DNA from: Sulfurovum zhangzhouensis
GTDB taxonomy: Bacteria > Campylobacterota > Campylobacteria > Campylobacterales > Sulfurovaceae
Direction of reading: 5' to 3'
Assembly: GCF_030347965.1 (NCBI RefSeq)
Contig: NZ_JAQIBD010000002.1
Coordinates: 186,001-250,000 of the forward strand
DNA: 64,000 bases
Shown: one piece after another, positions 8,428 to 18,294 of the stretch
How the letters are laid out: each line of letters begins with the position of its first letter
Numbering within the stretch: the first letter of the stretch is position 1
The notes under the pieces: generated by a model
The model's input: the letters and a program-made list of their open reading frames with translations, nothing else
Database searches by the model: none
Told to the model about the DNA's origin: nothing
Position numbers and translations under genes: made by a program

Positions 8428-9076
8428 AGTTGACTCCCCATCGTTTTAATATCTATTAGAGTAGCATAGTTTTGCTTTGTCGGATTACTCTACTTCTTAA
8501 GTGTTTTTGTATTCTATTCTCTTTTTGATAAAGAGAGATAAAATGTGTCATATTGTCATATTGTTGGGCTTCACCCATAAATCGTTACATCATATTTCCA
8601 TCTTCTAAAATCATACTCTCTATCTAAAGACTTCTATACATGATTTTAGGTATTATTCCAAACAGTATCAAGAAAGGGGAAACAGTGCGAGCACCGAAAG
8701 GTTTTGGAAAAAGATATTTTACACTTGCTTCTATTTTGGCGTACAGTGTAGAAAAAAAACTGCAAAACCAGACTGTAAAGATCACTTCACTGTTCACACA
8801 GAAACTTTCATCTGAAAATGAAGAAGTCGATGAAAATGATCCCCCTTCAGATATCTTAACATGCTTACGCACCTTAAATGCCAAGCCTTGTCATTGTAAC
8901 TGCTATTACAAGTTAAGAACCAGAATCATTCTAAAAATAAACCTTTTTATTCCTAGATGCCCTTACTATACTACATGGTTTGCATTTAGAAGAACGGGTG
9001 TCCATCCTCCAATCATTACTTTTTAATCCATAACAAACCTAAATATCAAAACAACAAAACATTAAAGGATAAAGTA
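8428..9076. other. Long intergenic region between nadK and metE
   Basis: 649 nt. Seen here: a 7-bp hairpin at 8518-8536 (TCTCTTT/AAAGAGA), two adjacent TCATATTG units near 8554-8570, and one doubtful reading frame (8685-9026, listed separately). I looked for a cobalamin or SAM riboswitch ahead of metE and did not recognise the conserved boxes. The metE ribosome site AAGGA is at 9066-9070. Confidence 0.5.
8685..9026 (+). CDS. Doubtful short hypothetical protein upstream of metE
   Basis: A 113-aa frame from GTG 8685, which has AAAGGGG six nt upstream; the frame also extends in front to an ATG at 8640. It contains an acidic patch (SSENEEVDENDPP) and a cysteine cluster (KPCHCNCYY), and no domain I know. 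The C-terminal third reads like random DNA. It may be a decayed gene or part of the metE leader; sequence alone does not decide. Confidence 0.25.
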   Translation: MRAPKGFGKRYFTLASILAYSVEKKLQNQTVKITSLFTQKLSSENEEVDENDPPSDILTCLRTLNAKPCHCNCYYKLRTRIILKINLFIPRCPYYTTWFAFRRTGVHPPIITF

Positions 9077-11359
9077 ATGTCAAAAAAAAGCTATATCGTG
9101 GGATTTCCAAGAATTGGAGAACAAAGAGAATTAAAAAGATCATTAGAGGATTTTTGGGCAAACAGATGCTCATTTGATGCAGTAAAAGAGGTGGCAAGCA
9201 AGCTAAAAAGCAGACACTGGAACTATCAAAAAGAGGCCAGTATAGACTTTATCAGCTCTAATGACTTCAGTTTCTACGACACAATGTTAGATACAGCGAT
9301 TATGCTGGGTGCTATTCCCAAAAGGTTCCAAGGCCTGAAGGATGAAACACTTTACTTCTCAATGGCAAGAGGGAATAAAGAGAATGTCGCAATGGAGATG
9401 ACAAAGTGGTTCAACACCAACTACCATTACATCGTCCCGGAACTAAGCCTGGAAGATCAATACAAACTGAACAGTTCGAAAGTAATCGATGAGTACAAAG
9501 AAGCAAAAGCCCAAGGCATCAATACAAAAATCAATCTCATAGGCCCTATTACCTTCCTGGGACTTTCAAAGAGAGTAGATAGAGGAGACACCTATGAACT
9601 CCACTCTAAAATTTTGCCGATTTACGAGGAGCTGTTAAAAGAGATATCGACACTTGATGATGGGATCACTATACAGATCGATGAGCCTATTTTTGTTAAA
9701 GACAATGACGCAAAAGTACTCAGTCTCATTAAGCCAACCTATGACCGTCTAGATGCGGTATCGGACAATATAAACATCATCGTGAGCACCTACTTTGAAC
9801 ATTCCAACGAAGCGACTAAAGTGTTGGTCAATACACCGATCTGGGGACTTGGACTGGACTTTTTATATGGTACCAAGAACATTGAGTCATTGGAGCTTAT
9901 TGCAAATAGCGGCAAAAAACTGATCGCTGGTGTAGTTGATGGTAGAAATATCTGGAAAAACAACATCCAAACGACACTGGAAATCTTAAAAAATATCTCA
10001 AAAACCGTCTCTAAGGACAATATATTGATCTCTACCTCCTGTTCTCTCCTACATACACCATTTACACTGAAGTATGAAGAGAAAATGAATGCAGATATCA
10101 AAAATTGGTTAAGCTATGCGGTTGAAAAACTAGATGAAGTATCTCTTATCACAAAGATCTTTTTTGAGGGGGTAGAGAGTCTCTGCGAGAAAGAAAAAGT
10201 TGTTTTAGCTGATAATCAAAAAGCAAATGCAAGCAGAAAAACTTCTACCCTCATTCATGATAAGAATGTACAAGACAGAGTAGATCATTTTACAAAACTC
10301 TCCAGAGACGGGATATACGAAGAGCGCATCAAACTCCAAAAAGAGATTTTAGGCTATGAAGATCTGGCTACAACCACCATAGGTTCATTCCCGCAGACAC
10401 CTGAAGTGAGAAAAGCCAGACAGGAGTTTAAAAACGGAGTGATCTCCAAAGAAAATTATGAGCAGCAGATGAAAGCCTATATTGATGATTGCGTAGCATT
10501 TCAAGAGGAGTGCGGCCTTGAAATACTGGTACATGGTGAACCGGAGAGAAACGATATGGTTGAGTACTTTGGAGAACAGCTAAAAGGGTATGGATTCAGC
10601 CAGAACGGCTGGGTGCAAAGTTACGGCAGCAGATGTGTAAAACCGCCATTTATCTATGGAGATATCAGTAGACCTCAACCTATGACAGTAGAGTGGATCA
10701 CTTATGCACAAAAGAAGACACAAAAACCTATGAAAGGTATGCTTACAGGTCCTGTCACCATACTCAACTGGTCGTTTGTAAGAGATGATAAACCAAGAGA
10801 CGAGGTATCAAAACAGATCGCCGTTGCACTAAGCGATGAGATCGATGACCTTCAAAATGCCGGTATTAAGATCATCCAGGTAGATGAAGCAGCATTTAAA
10901 GAGGGTTATCCGTTAAGAGAGGAAAATATCAAGATCTATGAGGCATGGGCAGTCAGGGACTTCAAGATCGCAGTAAGTTCTGCACATAAAGAAACCCAGA
11001 TCCATACACACATGTGTTACAGTGAATTCAATGATATTATCAAAACCATTGAAGCGATGGATGCTGATGTCATTTCGATAGAGACAGCAAGAAGCGGAAA
11101 TGAACTGCTGAAGATATTTAAAGAAGTCGGCTACAAACAAGAGGTCGGGCCCGGTGTATACGATATCCATTCACCAAGAGTACCGAGTGTCGATGAGATC
11201 GTAAAACAGATCAAACTGCTGCTTGAAGTACTTCCAAAAGAACAGCTCTGGATCAATCCTGACTGTGGTTTAAAAACAAGAAAATGGGAAGAAGTAAAGC
11301 CTAGTCTTATCAATATGGTCGAAGCTGTAAAAATAGTTCGAAATGAGCTGGCTGGTTAA
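9077..11359 (+). CDS. metE: Cobalamin-independent methionine synthase MetE
   Basis: 760 aa, the usual MetE length. It transfers the methyl group of 5-methyltetrahydropteroyl-triglutamate to homocysteine. The N-terminal barrel starts with IVGFPRIGEQRELKRSLEDFW; the C-terminal catalytic barrel begins near LATTTIGSFPQT (~430). Zinc/homocysteine ligands are visible as HMCYSEF (His and Cys, ~640), the VISIETARSG glutamate, and NPDCGLKTRKW (Cys, ~728). Stands alone with its own terminator (11381-11410); a long upstream region suggests regulation, mechanism not seen. Synthesises methionine without vitamin B12. Confidence 0.96.
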   Translation: MSKKSYIVGFPRIGEQRELKRSLEDFWANRCSFDAVKEVASKLKSRHWNYQKEASIDFISSNDFSFYDTMLDTAIMLGAIPKRFQGLKDETLYFSMARGNKENVAMEMTKWFNTNYHYIVPELSLEDQYKLNSSKVIDEYKEAKAQGINTKINLIGPITFLGLSKRVDRGDTYELHSKILPIYEELLKEISTLDDGITIQIDEPIFVKDNDAKVLSLIKPTYDRLDAVSDNINIIVSTYFEHSNEATKVLVNTPIWGLGLDFLYGTKNIESLELIANSGKKLIAGVVDGRNIWKNNIQTTLEILKNISKTVSKDNILISTSCSLLHTPFTLKYEEKMNADIKNWLSYAVEKLDEVSLITKIFFEGVESLCEKEKVVLADNQKANASRKTSTLIHDKNVQDRVDHFTKLSRDGIYEERIKLQKEILGYEDLATTTIGSFPQTPEVRKARQEFKNGVISKENYEQQMKAYIDDCVAFQEECGLEILVHGEPERNDMVEYFGEQLKGYGFSQNGWVQSYGSRCVKPPFIYGDISRPQPMTVEWITYAQKKTQKPMKGMLTGPVTILNWSFVRDDKPRDEVSKQIAVALSDEIDDLQNAGIKIIQVDEAAFKEGYPLREENIKIYEAWAVRDFKIAVSSAHKETQIHTHMCYSEFNDIIKTIEAMDADVISIETARSGNELLKIFKEVGYKQEVGPGVYDIHSPRVPSVDEIVKQIKLLLEVLPKEQLWINPDCGLKTRKWEEVKPSLINMVEAVKIVRNELAG

Positions 11360-11380
11360 CATTGTCCATATAACTTTTAG

Positions 11381-11410
11381 GATTCCTGCATCTAAATGCA
11401 GGAATCTTTT
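11381..11410 (+). terminator. Rho-independent terminator of metE
   Basis: GATTCCTGCAT, loop CTAA, ATGCAGGAATC: an 11-bp perfect stem followed by TTTT, 22 nt after the metE stop. The strongest terminator in the window. Confidence 0.92.
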
Positions 11411-11621
11411 CAAGTCCACACAAACATCTACTCTACTTTTAGGATTTGCTTAAGACGCTGTACCGAGGATTACTCTATGAGGCCGAGGATCCCCACTATC
11501 TATCATAACATACTACATCATATCCATTTTAATACTATATTAGTGATTCAGCTATATCAGTTATAATAAGAGCATTTCATAAAAACAATCAATATCTATC
11601 AAAAAAAGAGGGGAAGAAGAA

Positions 11622-14297
11622 TTGATACAAGAACAATTTATCGATAAAATTTTGCCTAAATGGATCAAGAGCATCAATGTAGATACTCTATTTAAAGACT
11701 ATATTCAAAGTGGTTCTGGCACTCATCATATACTTAATAGCTCGCAGTTTAGATACATTGAAGAGGACATTACACAATACACTGCTATAGGAAGGACCCT
11801 GGCTGATATTGAAGATGTGGAATATTATTCTAACCTGACTTTCACTTTTGATCCAACTTATGAAGAACTATCTCTTCACACGATAAAAGTACTTCGGGAT
11901 GGTGTATGGATTGACAAATTATCAGATGCAAAGGTTGACATTCTCCAAAGAGAAGAAGATCTTAAGAAGCTAATTTATGATGGCCGGCAAACCCTTTCTT
12001 TGATACTTTATGATATTCGTACAGATGACCTGCTTTATTTTGACTATTCGCGTAAAGGAGTTAACCCGATATTCAAACCTTACCTGGGACAAATTCGTTA
12101 CATTAATAACACTACAGATATTTACTATTCGCATATCTTTGCACTGTTTGATCAACAAAGCCATCAAAATCTTGAGATACGTTACTTCAATCAAGATACT
12201 CCTATGGTCAAAAATGAGTTCGAAGACCAAATTTCTTATGAGCTTATATCTAGAAATTTAGCTGCTCTAACTATCCCTAATGATGTACCAAAGTGGTATG
12301 ATCCATGGAGCCGCATTGTCTTTTCCAATACACAAAGCTGGGAAGAAGTCAATGCTTGGGCACGAAGTATATATCACAATGGGATATATCATGCAGACGA
12401 ACAAATGAATCTATTGATAGAAGAGTGTAGACAACATAGTGAAAATAAAGCAGAACAGGCACTCTATGCTCTATCTTATGTTCAGGAACAGATACGTTAT
12501 TTTGCCGATGGCAGCAATCTTGGTGGTATTGTTCCGATTGACCCAAACAAATCACTGAATATGCGCTTTGCCGACTGTAAAAACAAAGTCGTTATTTTAA
12601 AAACCATTCTCAATGAATTGAATATAGAAAGTTATCCTGTTTTGGTACATAGCAGTGATGGTATGCTGTTACCTGAGCATGGACCCAATGTTGCTGCATT
12701 CAACCATATGATCATTCAGATTATCCTTGATGGTAAAACATACTGGTTCGACGCTACATATACTGATCAGGCAGGAGATATTAACCACTTTACGCAGATA
12801 AACTACCATTATGCCCTGGTACTGAAAGAGGGTGAAAAAGAACTGCAGTCTATGAACTCTATTGAAGAACATGGTTCGATCACCGTCAAACAGACCTTTG
12901 ATCTTAGGGATGAAGAAAATTATCTCATAACTCTTGTGACATATACAGGGAGCGAAGCTGATAACATAAGAAACCGTTCTAGAGGCCGAAAAATACGCCA
13001 ACTGGAAACACATTATGTTGAATATATGCAAAAGACCTACCCTAATCTACAGCTTGCCAAGCCACTTGAGATAGTAAAAGATGATAAACAAAAAAATCAA
13101 ATAACCCTTAAAGAAGAGTATAACCTTGGTTCTATATGGGAAAAAGAAAAGGGAGAAGAAGACCTTCAAGCTTATTTTCAATGTGATGAGTTACGTAAAG
13201 GAATATATTTCCCAGGTAAAGGGCAACGTAATGCACCTCTTTTCATTAAAAAGGAAAATATTACAGAGATACGAAAGATACTGCTACCTTATACATATGA
13301 GGATGAAATTACGACAAAAACAGAAGACAATCCTTTCTTCTCATATATAAAAGAGGAACAGTATGATGAAGCCGAAAACAGCTTACATCAAACATATACT
13401 TATAAAACGAAGCAAACACTGATTGAGGCGAATCAGGTCCCTGAGTATAACAAAGCTCTTGACAATATCTTTACCAACTATAGACTTTGGCATAATGACC
13501 CATATGATAAATCAGGTTACAGAGTACAACAGGCATTACCACCGGAAAAACAAACAATCTATATACATGCAAAACAGTATTATGACTTGAGGGAAAAAGA
13601 GTCGAAACTTACTGTAAAAACGGATTATTATGGACATGAAGCATTTACAATACGCCAGAAGATAAAAGCTTCAAAACTGGAAGATCTCCAAAAAGAATAT
13701 ACAGATTATTATGCCTTACGATATCAAGATGTCAACCTTTTAGAACCCTTTGAAGTCAATGATGACCCCGTACAGAATAAAATCACGCTCATCGAGAAAT
13801 ATTCACTGGGTGAAGCCTGGACATATGATAAGGATAGCAAAGGTTATGCCATTATATTTTACAATGACATACTCAATGGTGCCTATCGTATTCCTGATAA
13901 TAGAAATGAAAAAGAACCTTTTATACTCAAATATCCTTCATATATTGTTGAAGAAAGAGAAATAGCTTTTCCGACTCCATATGAAACATTCCTTTCCAAC
14001 AAGATAGAGAATAATGAGTTTTTCTCTTATCAGAAAAAAGAGAAAATGGATAAAGAAACCAATACACTTATACAGAAATATACTTATCAAACTAAAGCCA
14101 AAAATATAATGGCAGACTCACTTGAACAGTATAATAAAGAAGTTGATAAGATCGAAAATTTTCATGTGGCTTGGAAAAAATTAGATCCGTATGATAATAG
14201 TTTGAAAAATAAAATCAAGCAACGTTTGTTTGAAGCACTCTTTATAGTCCCAATTTATTTTATTATAAAAGAATTAGTTAATCTAGTTTGGTCATAG
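11622..14297 (+). CDS. Large DUF3857/transglutaminase-like protein with duplicated C-terminal module
   Basis: 891 aa from TTG 11622 (AGAGGGG about 8 nt upstream). Residues ~30-230 resemble the DUF3857 beta domain; ~275-400 is a transglutaminase-like core with a complete Cys-His-Asp triad: Cys319 (MRFADCKNK), His362 (AFNHMI) and Asp377 (YWFDATY). After that, two modules of ~200 aa repeat: compare PLEIVKDDKQKNQITLKEEYNLG with PFEVNDDPVQNKITLIEKYSLG, and NPFFSYIKEEQYDE with NEFFSYQKKEKMDK. A single hydrophobic helix ends the protein. There is no signal peptide, so orientation is unclear. Function unknown; family members are often linked to cell-envelope processes. Confidence 0.75.
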   Translation: MIQEQFIDKILPKWIKSINVDTLFKDYIQSGSGTHHILNSSQFRYIEEDITQYTAIGRTLADIEDVEYYSNLTFTFDPTYEELSLHTIKVLRDGVWIDKLSDAKVDILQREEDLKKLIYDGRQTLSLILYDIRTDDLLYFDYSRKGVNPIFKPYLGQIRYINNTTDIYYSHIFALFDQQSHQNLEIRYFNQDTPMVKNEFEDQISYELISRNLAALTIPNDVPKWYDPWSRIVFSNTQSWEEVNAWARSIYHNGIYHADEQMNLLIEECRQHSENKAEQALYALSYVQEQIRYFADGSNLGGIVPIDPNKSLNMRFADCKNKVVILKTILNELNIESYPVLVHSSDGMLLPEHGPNVAAFNHMIIQIILDGKTYWFDATYTDQAGDINHFTQINYHYALVLKEGEKELQSMNSIEEHGSITVKQTFDLRDEENYLITLVTYTGSEADNIRNRSRGRKIRQLETHYVEYMQKTYPNLQLAKPLEIVKDDKQKNQITLKEEYNLGSIWEKEKGEEDLQAYFQCDELRKGIYFPGKGQRNAPLFIKKENITEIRKILLPYTYEDEITTKTEDNPFFSYIKEEQYDEAENSLHQTYTYKTKQTLIEANQVPEYNKALDNIFTNYRLWHNDPYDKSGYRVQQALPPEKQTIYIHAKQYYDLREKESKLTVKTDYYGHEAFTIRQKIKASKLEDLQKEYTDYYALRYQDVNLLEPFEVNDDPVQNKITLIEKYSLGEAWTYDKDSKGYAIIFYNDILNGAYRIPDNRNEKEPFILKYPSYIVEEREIAFPTPYETFLSNKIENNEFFSYQKKEKMDKETNTLIQKYTYQTKAKNIMADSLEQYNKEVDKIENFHVAWKKLDPYDNSLKNKIKQRLFEALFIVPIYFIIKELVNLVWS

Positions 14298-14444
14298 AAA
14301 ACCGGTCGCAATATTTATATAAGCGAGAAACTGTTTTTATTTCACTGTATAGTCACGATATTTAAGGGAATGAATTTAGCAATAACTATTTCTGGGCAAT
14401 ACTGACCAGTGCATAAACCTGTAGGTACCTGTCCGACTATACGC

Positions 14445-14450
14445 TATAAT
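14445..14450 (+). promoter_or_regulatory. -10 box for the GNAT gene at 14513
   Basis: TATAAT within CGCTATAATAATCG. It predicts transcription from about 14457, which leaves a 55-nt leader to the ATG at 14513 and argues against the upstream GTG at 14468 as start. Confidence 0.5.
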
Positions 14451-14512
14451 AATCGTAACTAAGTATAGTGTCTACAGAAGAGAAAATAGTATTGTATAGC
14501 AAAGAGAAACAG

Positions 14513-15079
14513 ATGCAGAACATAAAAGAGTTTTCACAAAATGTAATGCTTAGAAACGGTGCGACTGTACAGATTCGTGCCATTAGGCCTGATGACAAAC
14601 AAAGGCTTCTTGATGGATTTCATCGATTAACCGGGAAATCCATCTATTTTCGTTTTCTATACGATAAGCATGATCTCACAGAAAAAGAACTGAAGTATTT
14701 TACAGAAGTAGATTTTGATCACCATGTTGCACTAGTGGTCACCAAAGAAAAAAACCATCAAGAAGAGATAGTAGGGGTTGGCCGATATGTTCAATATGAA
14801 GAAGAAAGCCCCCAAAAAGTTGCTGAACTGGCATTTGCAGTGGATGATGCTTTTCAAGACTTAGGGATCTGTACCCTGCTCTTTGAACACCTTGTCACCA
14901 TCGCACAAGAAAAGGGGATTTCCAAACTCATTGCTGATGTACTCCTGGAAAACAAAAATATGCTGGAAATCATTAAACACAGTGGATTCAAGTTTAGCTT
15001 AGTGATTGAAAAAGGTGTGATGCATATTGAGTTTGATATCGCAGGGCAAAAACTTAACAGATTTTATACTGTACTATAA
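14513..15079 (+). CDS. GNAT-family N-acetyltransferase (PatZ-like acetyltransferase domain)
   Basis: About 188 aa from ATG 14513. It opens with VMLRNGATVQIRAIRPDDKQRLLDGFHRLTGKSIYFRFL, the arrangement of the acetyltransferase half of protein lysine acetyltransferases (Pat/PatZ), then the core strand VGVGRYVQY, and an acetyl-CoA loop AVDDAFQDLGICTLLFEHL that is weaker than the usual Q/RxxGxG/A. It stands alone, without the ADP-forming acyl-CoA synthetase half. A GTG at 14468 would add 15 residues but lacks a ribosome site and sits too close to the -10 box. Substrate unknown. Followed after 32 nt by the glycosylase gene. Confidence 0.75.
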   Translation: MQNIKEFSQNVMLRNGATVQIRAIRPDDKQRLLDGFHRLTGKSIYFRFLYDKHDLTEKELKYFTEVDFDHHVALVVTKEKNHQEEIVGVGRYVQYEEESPQKVAELAFAVDDAFQDLGICTLLFEHLVTIAQEKGISKLIADVLLENKNMLEIIKHSGFKFSLVIEKGVMHIEFDIAGQKLNRFYTVL

Positions 15080-15111
15080 TCATGAAAAAGAAAAACGTAA
15101 AAAGGTAATAA

Positions 15112-15540
15112 ATGAGACTTTGGTCCTTACATCCTGAATATCTCGATGCTAAAGGATTGGTAGCACTATGGAGAGAAACACTTCTGGCACAGAATGTACT
15201 CGCCGGTAATACCAAAGGGTACAAAAACCATCCCCAGCTTGCCCGGTTTAAATCAACTTCAAATCCCCTTGGTGCCATCGCTGTTTACCTACGCTGTATT
15301 GCAGACGAAGCGGATAGTAGAGGCTACAATTTTGATAAAAATAAAATAAATGATCAAGTTTTTAATGAGAAGATCAATGTTACAAGCGGACAGGTAGAGT
15401 ATGAACGATCCCATCTTCTGAACAAACTCAAAGTTCGGGAGGAAAAAAGATATGAAAGCTTTTCAGCGACCGGCCATATAAAAGTACATCCCCTCTTTGA
15501 AGTGATAGAAGGAGATGTCGAAGCGTGGGAGATAATCTAA
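15112..15540 (+). CDS. Pyrimidine dimer DNA glycosylase (T4 endonuclease V family)
   Basis: 142 aa. The N-terminus MRLWSLHPEYLDAKGLVALWRETLLAQNVL and the segment YKNHPQLARFKS are characteristic of the pyr_excise family related to T4 DenV. These enzymes excise UV-induced cyclobutane pyrimidine dimers and cleave the abasic site. The stop abuts the stop of the convergent DUF808 gene (15541). It may be co-transcribed with the GNAT gene 32 nt upstream. Confidence 0.85.
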   Translation: MRLWSLHPEYLDAKGLVALWRETLLAQNVLAGNTKGYKNHPQLARFKSTSNPLGAIAVYLRCIADEADSRGYNFDKNKINDQVFNEKINVTSGQVEYERSHLLNKLKVREEKRYESFSATGHIKVHPLFEVIEGDVEAWEII

Positions 15541-16392
15541 TTATTTTTTAAATAACTCTATCAATTTCATCACCATCAAAGCCACAGCACCTACGATTAA
15601 TCCAACTAGTAATTCACCAAAGATAAAAGGTATAAAATCTACCATTTCATGGATCATATGGGCATTATGTACGAAGATACCCCCGGCTACAAGCAGCATC
15701 GCGAGTGTACCGATCACTGTAAGTGCTTTGATCACTTTAGGCAAGGCACGTACGAAGAACATCCCGACACGACTCTCTCCGCCATTGAGTGCGATGAGTT
15801 TATAACCAAAGTCATCCATCCTGACAAGCATCGCTACGATCCCGTAGACCCCTATAGTTGCCAAAATTGCAACGACTGTAACAGCAACGATCTGTACAAG
15901 CAAAGCTTCACCGGTCACTGCACTAAGTGCGATGATAATGATCTCTATGGAGAGGATAAAATCAGTAACGATCGCTGATTTGATCTTGGCTTTTTCCTCT
16001 TCAAGTATCTCTTCTTTGGAGCGTTTTTCAAGACTCTCTACCTTCTTATGCTCATTGTGAGGTACGAAAAACTCATAAATTTTCTCTGTCCCCTCAAATG
16101 CCAGATAGACACCTCCGACCATTAAGATAGGTACAATAGCCCATGGTGCAAAAGCCGTAAGCAAAAAAGCAAAAGGTAAAATGATCGCTTTATTGATAAA
16201 TGAACCCTTTGTGATCGCCCAAAGGACAGGCAGTTCTCGCGAGGAGGCAAATCCTGACGCTTTTTCAGCATTGACAGCCAAGTCATCTCCCAATATACCT
16301 GCTGTTTTTTGTGACGCCGTTTGTGTCATTGTCGATACATCATCCATCAGTGATGCGATATCATCAAAAAGTGCAAAAAACCCTGATGCCAT
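15541..16392 (-). CDS. DUF808 (YedI-like) inner-membrane protein
   Basis: 283 aa. N-terminus MASGFFALFDDIASLMDDVS and the segments KTAGILGDDLAVNAEKASGF and FINKAIILPFAFLLTAFAPWAI are diagnostic of the DUF808/YedI family. Five or so membrane helices lie between ~70 and 280, with a charged cytoplasmic loop (EKRSKEEILEEEKAK, ~125-140). Function unknown in the family. Monocistronic, convergent with the glycosylase gene and divergent from aspS. Confidence 0.85.
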   Translation of the reverse strand: MASGFFALFDDIASLMDDVSTMTQTASQKTAGILGDDLAVNAEKASGFASSRELPVLWAITKGSFINKAIILPFAFLLTAFAPWAIVPILMVGGVYLAFEGTEKIYEFFVPHNEHKKVESLEKRSKEEILEEEKAKIKSAIVTDFILSIEIIIIALSAVTGEALLVQIVAVTVVAILATIGVYGIVAMLVRMDDFGYKLIALNGGESRVGMFFVRALPKVIKALTVIGTLAMLLVAGGIFVHNAHMIHEMVDFIPFIFGELLVGLIVGAVALMVMKLIELFKK

Positions 16393-16461
16393 TTCGTTCC
16401 TTTATCCTATGATTGAATTAGTGTTATTCTACCATCTTCAAACTCTTAAACAACAATTAGA

Positions 16462-16467
16462 TATAAT
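16462..16467 (+). promoter_or_regulatory. -10 box for aspS
   Basis: TATAAT in AGATATAATCGCG, about 50 nt ahead of the aspS GTG start. Consistent with the A/T-rich extended -10 promoters of Campylobacterota. Confidence 0.5.
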
Positions 16468-16515
16468 CGCGTCACTAAATATGATACCCATCACAGGTAC
16501 ACAAGAGGATGCGAC

Positions 16516-18267
16516 GTGAGAACACATTATTGTGCCCAAGTAAATGAAACACACATCGGTGAAGAAGTAACGGTAGCAGGTTGGGTTTCCAGCCGTAGAG
16601 ACCATGGTGGACTGATCTTTATCGACCTTAGAGACAAAGATGAAGTAGTACAGCTTGTATGTGACCCTGCTGACAGTGCTGAAGCTCATAAGTTGGCTGA
16701 AGATGTTAGAGACCAATTCGTACTGATTGCTACAGGTAAAGTAAGAGCAAGAGGTGAAGGTCTGGAGAACCCGAGACTGAAAACAGGTAAGATCGAGATC
16801 GTTGTAGAAAAGCTCGTGATCGAGAACCGTTCCAAGCCGATGCCGTTTGACCTTGGTGATGAGAGAGTAAATGAAGAGATCAAACTCAAACACAGATACC
16901 TTGAACTCCGTACACAAAAGTCTTACGATATCTTCAAGCTTAGATCAAAAGCTACGATCGCTGCTAGAAACGCTCTTGATGAACTTGGATTCCTTGAAGT
17001 TGAGACACCTATCATTACAAAATCTACACCGGAAGGTGCAAGAGACTACCTTGTACCAAGCCGTGTACACCATGGTGAGTTCTATGCATTGCCACAGTCT
17101 CCGCAACTCTTTAAACAGCTTTTGATGGTGGGTGGTTTTGACAGATACTTCCAGATCGCTAAATGTTTCAGAGATGAAGACCTTAGAGCAGACAGACAGC
17201 CGGAATTTACACAAATAGACGTTGAGATGAGCTTCTGTGATCAAGAAGATGTAATCGCGATCGCTGAAAAACTGCTTCATGATGTCTTTACAGCATGTGG
17301 GTTTGATATCCCTGCTACATTTAAACGTATGCCACACTTTGAAGCAATGGAGAAGTATGGATCGGATAAACCTGATATGCGTTATGACCTTGCGATGGTG
17401 GATGTGATCGATATCTTTGAAAGATGTGACAATGAGATCTTCTCAAATATCGCAAAATCACCGAAAAAGAACCGTATCAAAGCGCTACGCGTTCCAAAAG
17501 GTGATGAGATCTTCTCTAAACGTCAGATGAAAGGTTTTGAGGACTACGTTCGCAAGTTCGGTGCACAAGGTCTTGGATACTTCCAAATGAAAGAAGACGG
17601 ACTTAAAGGACCGCTTACAAAGTTCTTCACGGATGAAGATATCCAATTGATCATCGACAGATGTGAACTTGAAGTAGGTGATGCTGTATTCTTCGGTGCC
17701 GGTGAGAAAAAACTTGTATGGGATTACATGGGTAGATTCCGTATCTTCCTTGCTGAAACAATGGAGATCATCCCTAAAGACAAGTTTGAATTCCTGTGGG
17801 TTGTTGACTTCCCTATGTTTGAAGTTGAGGATGGTCAAGTTAAAGCACTTCACCACCCGTTCACACAGCCAAAATCACTTGACTATGAAGATATAGAAGA
17901 GATCGAATCAATCGCTTATGACATCGTACTGAACGGTACAGAGCTTGGTGGAGGTTCTATCCGTATCCATAAAGAAGATATCCAATCAGAGATCTTCAAA
18001 CTTCTTGGAATCGGAGAAGAAGAAGCACAAGATAAATTCGGCTTCCTACTGGATGCACTCAAATACGGTGCACCGCCGCACGGTGGATTTGCGATCGGTC
18101 TAGACAGACTTATCATGTTGATGACAGGAGCAAGCTCTATTCGTGATGTTATCGCATTCCCTAAAACACAGAAAGCACAATGTCTTCTGACACAGGCACC
18201 AAGTGAAGTAGATCCTGAGCAGCTTAAAGAGCTACACCTCAGAGTAAGACAACAACCGGCAACATAA
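16516..18267 (+). CDS. aspS: Aspartyl-tRNA synthetase
   Basis: 583 aa from GTG 16516. Bacterial-type class II enzyme: N-terminal anticodon OB fold ([23 protein letters not shown], ~18-40), catalytic core with motif 2 ([23 protein letters not shown], ~217-240), the GAD insertion in the middle, and motif 3 ([16 protein letters not shown], ~523-540). In this phylum the enzyme is usually non-discriminating and also charges tRNA-Asn for later amidation by GatCAB; I infer that here but cannot test it. Followed after 27 nt by adk, probably one transcript. Confidence 0.96.
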   Translation: MRTHYCAQVNETHIGEEVTVAGWVSSRRDHGGLIFIDLRDKDEVVQLVCDPADSAEAHKLAEDVRDQFVLIATGKVRARGEGLENPRLKTGKIEIVVEKLVIENRSKPMPFDLGDERVNEEIKLKHRYLELRTQKSYDIFKLRSKATIAARNALDELGFLEVETPIITKSTPEGARDYLVPSRVHHGEFYALPQSPQLFKQLLMVGGFDRYFQIAKCFRDEDLRADRQPEFTQIDVEMSFCDQEDVIAIAEKLLHDVFTACGFDIPATFKRMPHFEAMEKYGSDKPDMRYDLAMVDVIDIFERCDNEIFSNIAKSPKKNRIKALRVPKGDEIFSKRQMKGFEDYVRKFGAQGLGYFQMKEDGLKGPLTKFFTDEDIQLIIDRCELEVGDAVFFGAGEKKLVWDYMGRFRIFLAETMEIIPKDKFEFLWVVDFPMFEVEDGQVKALHHPFTQPKSLDYEDIEEIESIAYDIVLNGTELGGGSIRIHKEDIQSEIFKLLGIGEEEAQDKFGFLLDALKYGAPPHGGFAIGLDRLIMLMTGASSIRDVIAFPKTQKAQCLLTQAPSEVDPEQLKELHLRVRQQPAT

Positions 18268-18294
18268 TTTAAGTAAAAAAGGAAGGTATATTTT

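Noticed and set aside
8428-9076. Cobalamin or SAM riboswitch ahead of metE
   Set aside because: The conserved B12 box and SAM-riboswitch helices were looked for by eye and not found.
14468-14512. GTG at 14468 as the start of the GNAT gene
   Set aside because: No ribosome site and only ~18 nt from the TATAAT box; ATG 14513 fits better.
16438-16917. 159-aa minus-strand frame across the aspS start
   Set aside because: Overlaps the clearly coding aspS 5' end and its promoter; no family resemblance.
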